NCBI RefSeq assembly: GCF_027887165.1
Contig: NC_077229.1
Span: forward strand, 349,204,416 to 349,268,415
Direction: 5' to 3'
DNA: 64,000 nucleotides
Source: Monodelphis domestica
Lineage: Eukaryota; Chordata; Mammalia; Didelphimorphia; Didelphidae
This document shows, one piece after another, positions 56,855 through 64,000 of this stretch (the first letter of the stretch is position 1; each line of letters opens with the position of its first letter). The notes beneath the pieces were generated by a model, which was not told where the DNA came from, did no database searches, and saw nothing but the letters and a program-made list of their open reading frames with translations. Both the position numbers and the translations under genes were made by a program.

Positions 56855-57935
56855 ATTCATCTAGAGACTTGGGATTTCCAGAGAATCCTGGACCCCAAAA
56901 TCAATTTCTTCTTTACCAACTATTACCGGATCCTTATACCTACTGGGTGGGGACAGAGGAGCCATTTAGCAAAGACTTTGACACAGGATCATAACAAGCT
57001 TGAGGTTTTCAGCTATAAATTGCATCCTCCAAGCATTATTATCTTGTATTAGTATTATCTTGTTTCTCAACAAGAATTATCTTGTTTCTCACCCTTACAC
57101 ACACACCCTCTCTCCCAAAGATGACTTCTTGCTTAATAAGCGAACCAAACTGCCTCTTTCTTTTGGGGATCTTGCCTTCTATTTTGGGGGTTCTGGCCAG
57201 ATAAAACACTTATGCTTATTTCCAGATCAATCACTAACCTGTATCATTGAGTAAAGGCTATTCCCAAAGAAACTGATGAGAACTAAAAAGGCTTTATAAC
57301 TGTTTTTAGGTTATTGCTCATTTTCTTCCTGAATGTATCAATCACATTATTTGTTGTTATGCAACTACTCTTAATTCTCTCCTTCCTTACCTAATCAGCC
57401 CTATTTCTCCCAGTTTGGTCTCAGCTAGCCATGCTCTCCAAAGTTTTTTCTGCAAATCAACAGCTCATCTCTCCATCCCTTGCAGGCACTGTGTAGATGA
57501 TATGAATAATCAGTAAAATAAGAATTGGAAAATATGTAGTCCCAGAAGCATCCTAGTAGGATAATTTGTGGGAATGGGAATAGAGGAAGGAGATTAATAG
57601 GTGAGAACTAAAATAAGTTTAGAATATAAAAAAGTTCAATTCTGAATACTTCTAGGCAGAAAGAAAATTGGATTTTTAAATGTTTGCTGGCATCTATACA
57701 TATGCAACAAGGAAAAATAGAAAAAAGTAAACAGAAAAAAAATGACTTCCATATTTTTTATAAAAAGATTGTATAGATTTTGAATAGCTTGCTACATGAT
57801 GTCTCAGAGTCAATTTTGACATTTAGAGCCAGTTGTTTGTTAGGGAATTCATAGTAACACAATCTTAAGGTTAGTAGATATTACATTTGACAGCATCACT
57901 GACAGGTAAACAGTCAAGCCCTTTTGTTATAGTTT
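56855..57935. other. Gene-free sequence
   Basis: Nothing recognised apart from AT-rich composition. 57046-57095 has a duplicated ATTATCTTGT theme (three copies). Confidence 0.45.
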
Positions 57936-57985
57936 TTAATTAATTAATTAATTAAATTAATTAATTAATTAAGTTTAATTAAACT
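57936..57985. repeat. (TTAA/AATT)n palindromic tract
   Basis: AATTAATTAATTAATTAAATTAATTAATTAATT followed by AAGTTTAATTAAACT, almost wholly self-complementary. Confidence 0.9.
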
Positions 57986-57989
57986 CTGT

Positions 57990-58190
57990 TTAATTCAATC
58001 CTTATTTCTTCATATTCTCCACCAAAAAAAGCAGAGATGGCTTTGCCAAAACTCTTGCTGAATTTTAGGAGGCATTTTATGGCATTTTTCCAACCTACTA
58101 GTCTAATAAGTATCAGAAATAAAGGAGGAAATATTAATTTAGCATGACCCAGTGAATATCAGCTGCCTTTTGATGAGCAGTATTTTTTTT
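57990..58190. other. Gene-free sequence
   Basis: Nothing recognised. Confidence 0.4.
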
Positions 58191-58194
58191 TCCT

Positions 58195-58330
58195 GAAACT
58201 AGGAGGTCACACAATGAAACATAAAAAGCATTGGATTAGGAGTCCAAAATATGTAGAATAAAATCCCACCTTTGTAACCTTAGGTAAATCTCTTAACCTC
58301 TTGGCCTCAGTTTCCTTATCTGTATCAGAT
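58195..58330 (+). repeat. CORE-SINE (MIR-like), sense
   Basis: GCATTGGATTAGGAGTCCAAA, TAAATCTCTTAACCTCTTGGCCTCAGTTTCC and TTATCTGTATCAG. Confidence 0.75.
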
Positions 58331-58334
58331 GTGT

Positions 58335-59280
58335 TTACCAATATAAAATATACAAAAGTCTACCCATACTGAATAAATGTAACTACCTGATGAGGAGGAA
58401 AAGATTTCAGGAATCTGTCCTGCTCTACTGCAAAGGAGACAGTCATTTCTATCTTTAAGGGAGCAGAAGGGAAATATCTTTATGTTAGTGTCTTTCCTCA
58501 TCTTTTCTAAGGAAGGTACTGGGCTTGATTGAGATCTCTTTATTCCCCTCATAAGTTCTTGGCATTACATCATATTCATTATTTTTTCCACCAATGCAAA
58601 GTAATCTTTCTATCTGCACTTTGGCATGCAAAATGCCACAGTCTAGAATGAAAGCTAAGTTATAGCTTTAAAATGAAGGTACTTGCTCACTTGCCCCACC
58701 TCTTCCCTCCTTATAGGTTTATTGAGATTTGGTTGTTATCAGCGCTCCTCTTGATTGCCATTAAGCTTTGGAGGAGTTTATACCTATTTTTAAAGCATCT
58801 GTTTTAAAATTCAATCTTGGCTATGTTTTGGTGGTTAACGTGCAAATTTTGACAAATGAGGTACCATGTTTCAGATCTGATTCCTATATATAGCTAGGTA
58901 ATGATACAATGGCAACTATCATCACCTCAATGTGGTAAGAAGAGATAAAAGAAGTCAGTGACTGAAGAGGCTCACAGTGACCATAAATCAAAGATTTTCC
59001 CCAAACCCCATTGTTTTGTTTGGAAACACAGGGAACCAAATAAAATTTGGTGAGGGTTATTAAGAATTCTGAAACTATCTTCCAGGCAGATCTATTTGCA
59101 TTTTATAACATGAGTCAGAAACCTTTTTAGCCCCATGCCACTAGCAATAGAAATGAGTAATGAGTGTGGGTATTCATGGGTATTACTGGAAAACCTGAGG
59201 CACAGGAAAGAATAAAAGGAGTGGGGGTAGAAAAAGAGTGAAAGAAAAATGCAAGGATATGGATAGTTGGGGGGGTGAAG
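58335..59280. other. Gene-free sequence
   Basis: No gene or named repeat. Confidence 0.45.
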
Positions 59281-59284
59281 AATA

Positions 59285-59365
59285 CACATTTATAAAATAC
59301 CATCTATCTGTCAGACACTGGCCTAAGTGCTTTGCAAATATTATCTCATTTAATTCATTAAATAA
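59285..59365 (-). repeat. MIR-type 3' fragment, antisense
   Basis: GTCAGACACTGGCCTAAGTGCTTTGCAAATATTATCTCATTTAAT is a well-preserved antisense MIR 3' end. Confidence 0.7.
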
Positions 59366-59369
59366 ACAA

Positions 59370-59760
59370 AAAAGAGGAGAAGGAAATAATGATATGCAAA
59401 AGATACAAAGTGTAAAACTGCTACTACAAAATCCTATCTCAACAAGCCACTAAGTTTATCTTGTGTCCCCTTGCTCTTCAAATTCAAATCCAATCTAGTG
59501 GGAAGGAAAAAACATGGGTATAACCATGTTTAATAGGCAATGTTAGCTTCACCTCAACTTCTTTTCTTTGAATCAACTAAAAAAATTCTAAGTATTATTC
59601 TCAAGTTTTGAAACCTGTAATATTCACTAATTCCTTAATGACTGCAGCAAATTAATTTTAGAAGCTTGTTTCCTCGTATTCAGGAGTTATAGACTTACTT
59701 TGAGATGTTTTATGAGAAATATATTTTTAAAACTGTAATACAAAATATGTACTAGAATAG
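59370..59760. other. Gene-free sequence
   Basis: Nothing recognised. Confidence 0.4.
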
Positions 59761-59764
59761 AAAT

Positions 59765-60005
59765 TGCTAGCATTTACATGGTGTCTTAAAATTTATAAAG
59801 AGCTTTATGTATATTATCTCATTTGATCCTCATGACAATCTTGTAAGGCAGGCGCAAATATTATTTCCTTTGTTGAAGAGGAGAAAACTGAGGCTGAGAG
59901 AGGTCATTACTTGCCCAGCTAATGAGTGTCCGAAGCAGGATTCAAACTCAGGTGTTCCTGACTCAGAGTCCAAAGCTCTATCCATTAAGCTTTCAGCTGT
60001 CTTGG
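59765..60005 (-). repeat. CORE-SINE (MIR-like), antisense, complete
   Basis: TTATCTCATTTGATCCTCATGAC, GAGGAGAAAACTGAGGCTGAGAG, CAGGATTCAAACTCAGGTGTTCC and AGCTCTATCCATTAAGC. Its 87-residue overlapping frame is not a gene. Confidence 0.85.
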
Positions 60006-60009
60006 TCAT

Positions 60010-60350
60010 ACTTCCAGATTTGTTTTACAGAATTTTGTTCATTTATTTAAGTAGTGCTTTGTTTGAATGATTATTAAAATTGCATTGCATATATTCCAAA
60101 TTGTATTAGAAATGTCCCCAATTTATCCCTCATATGATATATAATGAAATCATTGAAAAATAAGTATATCCTTAGTGTTAAAGGTAAGAAACTAAGATAG
60201 AAAGAACAAAAGGTAGCATTTCTGCTGCTTCTACTTTTATTCACTTTCATGTTAGTGAGAATATTGGTGTTACAAATATTTATCTTGCTCTCTCTAGTTT
60301 TCCCAAAAATGATATTCAGTTTTATTCCTGTCTTGATTGCTGTTCAGAAG
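60010..60350. other. Gene-free sequence
   Basis: Nothing recognised. Confidence 0.4.
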
Positions 60351-60354
60351 AAAA

Positions 60355-60605
60355 ACAGAATTTGTTGGCATAAGAGACAGAGTGGTAGATTGAAAAGACC
60401 TGAGTTCAAATCCTTTACCAGCATTTATTTGACCAGGTAACCATGAATATTACAGTTACTCTCTCTACTCTCTCTCTTTGTCTCTTCATTTGTAAAATGG
60501 GGATAGTAATTCTGGAAATATGTACCAAACAAGATGGCAGTAAGGATCAGTAGCATTTGAGTGTATGGTCAGCTTTTACCATTATTACATTTATAAGGTT
60601 TTATT
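60355..60605 (+). repeat. CORE-SINE (MIR-like), sense
   Basis: AGAGACAGAGTGGTAGATTG, CTGAGTTCAAATCCTTTACC, CTTCATTTGTAAAATGGGGATAG and CATTTGAGTGTATGGTCAGC. Confidence 0.65.
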
Positions 60606-60609
60606 CTAC

Positions 60610-61125
60610 ATTCTTGACTTCCATTTTCTCAGCCAACTTAGAGAGCAAAGGGCAATGTCAGGAGGTATAATGTTCCCATTGTGCAAAAAACAGGCATGTG
60701 ACCCTTCCTGAATTGAGAAAATGAACATCAAATTATAGAGGCTATTATTAAAGAGAGTTACTGGAACTATCCCCTATTAGGGTTGGGTAAAGTAGACTGT
60801 ATTATGATTTGAAGAAAACAGAAGACTGAAAAAGGAATTAAATGAAAAGAACTATGGTCAAATCTAAAGGAAACTGAAGGGAAAGATTCCATCTGAGATA
60901 AAGTTCTACAAGAGAATGAATTGTTATTATATATTAAAAGATTTATAAAGTCTATACTTTTATTATAGAATCCAGGGTACAAAAGACTAAAACATTTATA
61001 TAGATTTTTCTGTTAAAAGTTCAAATGCAATAATGGTTTTAACTTTATAATATTTTAAATCTAAAACTATAATCAACCTAAATGCCAGTCTAGTGTGAAG
61101 ATTGTATTTAGCCCTTTAGCTCTTT
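60610..61125. other. Gene-free, AT-rich sequence
   Basis: Nothing firm. 61030-61125 may be the upstream edge of the LTR that follows. Confidence 0.4.
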
Positions 61126-61129
61126 CTTG

Positions 61130-61645
61130 ATTGTGAAGATTAAATTGTAATCTCCTAACTAGTTTTAGATTTTAATCCCCAAAGTGTAAAGCTCAGTACT
61201 AAAAGTTGAGTATGGAGATCTACCTATTTTGGATTTTAACCACAAAAAGGTATGGACACCCATTTAATACATTGAATGGGATATCTGTGAAGAGTGGGCA
61301 GTCCTGGAGTGGAGCGTTGGCTGTGATTGGTATATGTAAAATATAGGGGTAGCGACACAAGAGAAAAAGGTCTTTAAAAGAGGAAACAGAGACACACTTG
61401 AGAGAGACACTCAGACTTGAAGTGAAGAGGGACACTTGACCATGGAACTAGACCCTGGAGGAGCTCATGCAGGAGACCTCAGATTGATTTCTTTTTAGAT
61501 GGTCACCATAGTGAGTGTAAAGACTGACTTCCTTCCTTGCCCTTTCTGGAGGCATGAGCCTCTGGGAAAGGCCCATCATCTTGAGACTCCTTTCCCCTGG
61601 CTAGGGCCATAGAATTGCCACCTGGGTCAGAGGAAGCTGGAGCTT

Positions 61646-61699
<54 letters not shown>

Positions 61700-61870
61700 T
61701 TTCTCTCTTCCTTAATATCTTCCATCTTTTGTAAAATAATCTACCATATATTCCATTTGACTTCAGTAATTTAATTTTGGGATTTAGAAATTAAATCCCT
61801 GGAGACCAATGAAATATTCAGTCCAACCATAAATTAACACCAGATTATCAATGTCAAAAAAATAACTGCT
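61130..61870 (+). mobile_element. Endogenous retroviral LTR, sense (family Y, copy 1)
   Basis: Shares order and words with 63109-64000: GGGCAGTCCT near 61296, GTGATTGGTA near 61324, GACACAAGAGA-like, TTTAAAAG (TATA position), AGTGAGTGTAAAGACTGACT near 61510 and a CT-rich block before the poly(A) region. A (CT)25 microsatellite has grown inside it. No viral genes are visible. Old and diverged from its partner; the 5' boundary is uncertain. Confidence 0.6.
61647..61697 (+). repeat. (CT)25 microsatellite
   Basis: Uninterrupted CT run of 50 bases within the CT-rich part of the LTR. Confidence 0.97.
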
Positions 61871-61874
61871 TTTA

Positions 61875-62155
61875 GAGAGCTCTAGTCCTTAGCTCTGGTC
61901 CTCAACATAACACAAATGTTCTGACTTCTGCATTTGAAGCTACATACATCTTACTTGGTACCTATGAATTAATAATAATATGATTCCTAAAATTAAAAAA
62001 ATTAAAGCTGTTAAATATTTATATTTTTTTTAAAGAAAATTGAGAAGGAACTAGTATCATAGAATAGTAAAGCTAGAAGAGAAGATAGAAATTATCTATT
62101 CTTACACCTTCCTTTTACAATTTAAACTATAAACTTTTAGAAGTTAATGTACTGG
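61875..62155. other. Gene-free sequence
   Basis: A CORE-SINE trace may lie at 62052-62150 (TAGAATAGTAAAGCTAGAAGAGAAGATAGAAATTATCTATTC). Nothing else. Confidence 0.35.
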
Positions 62156-62199
62156 GGACCTCCAGTTGACTCAGTGGATAGGCAGTCAGACCCACACCC

Positions 62200-63105
62200 T
62201 TTGAAATTTAAAACCTGTGGAGAAGTCCAGAATCCCAGCCCAAAGCAGTCTGGGCTGAAGAGGGCTGATCCATGTGAGCCCAGAGCAACGCCAGGAGTCC
62301 CAGTCTCAGATTGAGAGATTCAAATTTACAGTTTGGGATGGCTGATTGTACTAAACCCCCTCCCCAATAAACCCCAATCTTTTTGCCTAAAGCTAAGGCA
62401 GAGCTCCAAGACATGGCAATCAAGAGTGTACCTGATTAGAACAAACACACAGTAAGACCAAAAACGTATACCTAAGGCCAAGGCTACAATTTAAGTAGTT
62501 CCTGACCTTATCAAGTTCAGAATGAGATCAAAGGCCTATACCCAAGCCTGAGGCAAATCTTTAAGCTATCAGCATCTCAAGGGTCAATTGAATCAGCAGG
62601 GGGAGGGGTTCTCAGAGCTCTCAGCCCTCAAACCTCCAAGAACTGAAATGGGTAAAAACCCAGAAAATAAACTGAGAACAGCATCAAGGAAGGACTGAAG
62701 TTTAAGAGGGTACCCCAACTTACCAGAAAATAGAGCCTAACTATAATTAGATTAAAAAATGAGCAAACACAAAAAATGCATCTATCTCTAAAGAATTTTT
62801 ATGGAGACAAAGAGCAAGGTACAGACACAGAAGGGAACAGTAAAAGCAAAGAAAACACATCCAAAGTCCAAAAGAAAAATATGGATTGGGCACAGATTTT
62901 GGAAGAGCTCAAAAAAGACTTCAAAAACCAATTAAGAGAGGCAGAGGAATAGTGGAAAAGAGATATGAAAGTGCTACAAGGAGAAAGAAAAGGAATGAAA
63001 GAAGAAATGGGCCAATTGAAAAAGGAAAACCAAAAACTAACAGAGGAAAATCAGGACTTAAAAGTCAGAATGACCACCTAGAAAGTAATTATTTCATGAC
63101 AAATC
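62200..63105 (+). mobile_element. L1 LINE 5' UTR and ORF1 start
   Basis: 62850-63105 encodes, with stops, the marsupial L1 ORF1 coiled-coil start: ATGGATTGGGCACAGATTTTGG then AAAAAGACTTCAAAAACCAATTAAGAGAG, and then heptad-like Glu/Lys-rich text (KEEMGQLKKENQKLTEENQDLK). 62200-62850 resembles the leader of such elements. It is cut at 63105 by the LTR. ORF1 is interrupted by an early stop and frame changes. Confidence 0.7.
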
Positions 63106-63108
63106 CAA

Positions 63109-64000
63109 TGTAGTGTAAACCTTGAAATATCTCAGACTTGTGAATTTTAAAAATTTCCTGGGACTGGGAACATTCCCCATTTTGATGAGAAAACTCCTTG
63201 CTATGGGAGGACCTCTACTCCACCCGTACTTAAGACTGCTTTAGGGGAGAAAACTCCTTGCTAAACAAAGAAAGTACTTGGACCCATGCTTATAATAAGG
63301 CAAGGAGTTCTTTGAGCCATGCCTGTTTTTTAGAATTCATACAATGAGATGCTAGGTACCTAAAAGGGTCGGGCAAGTTTTCTCTTAATGAGATTAGTTG
63401 ACTCAGCTGTGTTTTCACTGGTTCAGACTTACTGAGGAGATTAGTCTACACAGCAGCATTTTTTCTGGTTCAGACTTACTGAGGAGATTTGTCGACTTAG
63501 CAGGAATTCAGATGGGCAGTCCTTTGGAAAACGCCTACAGTGATTGGTAGATATAAGGACTTAGGGGAAGTGACATAGGAGAACAACCCCTATATAAGAA
63601 AAAGCAGAATCTCTTGAAAAAAATCCTTTTGGAGGATCTCTGATAAGGATTGCTTGGGAAGAATCTCTTGAGAGAGGCTCTGGAGAAAGTAAGCTCTTGG
63701 AGGACAATCTCTAAGGAGATCTCGCCGGAGCTCCTCTGAGGGGACTCTGTCCCTCTGGAGGCTCTGGAGAGAGGCCCTTTGGAACTCTCTCTGGTGAAGT
63801 CAGCTGAGATGGAGCTGGCCTGGTGTCACTAGAATCCTTGCTTAGACAGACCTTGTGGTGAGTGTTAAAAGACTGACTGACTGATCTCTCTCTCTTAAGA
63901 CTCAGGTCTAGGCCATGTTGGCTTAAGGCCCTTCATACTTATTTCCTTTTTCTCTCTTTCTCTCTTTTCTTTAATTCCACACTTGTATTAATTAAAATCT
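63109..64000 (+). mobile_element. Endogenous retroviral LTR, sense (family Y, copy 2), runs off the window
   Basis: Begins TGTAGTGTAAACC directly after the L1 ORF1 piece. It contains CTATATAAG (TATA) at about 63591, then a GGAG/CTCT-rich leader, GTGAGTGTTAAAAGACTGACTG near 63857 and an ATTAAA at about 63990. The 3' end is outside the window, so whether viral genes follow is unknown. It looks fairly complete as far as visible. Related to the LTR at 61130-61870. Confidence 0.65.

Overview
The window is marsupial nuclear DNA. The one host gene, MC4R, is clearly mammalian, and the interspersed repeats are the ones known from marsupial genomes: L1 copies of marsupial type, old L2, CORE-SINEs (MIR/THER-like), an abundant tRNA-derived SINE ending in AAGGTAAGGGTTTA, an RTE-linked SINE, and hAT relics with marsupial-type ends. 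The sequence alone does not settle whether the species is American or Australian.

Layout. 1-36 kb is gene-free. It holds two tandem L1 3' ends (1.1-3.9 kb), a solo-type LTR (6.8-7.5 kb), an antisense L2 carrying a nested SINE and a nested complete non-autonomous hAT (9.3-10.9 kb), a block of CORE-SINEs (11.4-12.5 kb), another antisense L2 holding a tiny L1 tail (19.8-20.8 kb), and L2 plus hAT relics (22.1-23.1 kb). A broken minus-strand endogenous retrovirus with a recognisable tRNA-Arg primer site lies at 24.0-26.6 kb, and an inverted partner of the 6.8 kb LTR at 30.5-31.2 kb. 36.85-38.77 kb is the single-exon melanocortin-4 receptor gene: TATA-like and CCAAT promoter motifs, a long 5' leader with four short upstream ORFs, a 332-codon reading frame and an AATAAA signal. 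39-64 kb is again gene-free. It includes a sense L2 (42.1-42.9 kb), the 3' part of a second copy of the nested hAT (45.3 kb), a long antisense L2 interrupted by several younger elements (48.1-52.1 kb), an antisense LTR with a well-preserved promoter (54.3-54.8 kb), a minus-strand L1 reverse-transcriptase piece (56.2-56.85 kb), and an L1 ORF1 piece between two related LTRs (61.1-64 kb, the last running off the window).

Function. MC4R is the only protein gene I can support. It encodes the hypothalamic Gs-coupled receptor for alpha-MSH and AgRP that controls food intake and energy use. No partner gene lies in the window, so everything else is either repeat fossil or unique non-coding DNA in which MC4R enhancers could lie. 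The short open frames elsewhere are chance or repeat-derived. No new multi-gene system was found. The most unusual signals are a retroviral primer site whose similarity to tRNA-Arg extends past the usual 18 nt, the upstream ORFs in the MC4R leader, and a His-Phe-Trp in the MC4R N-terminus where human has His-Leu-Trp. Comparisons with human MC4R, tRNA genes and repeat families are from memory, and repeat boundaries are approximate unless target duplications are quoted.
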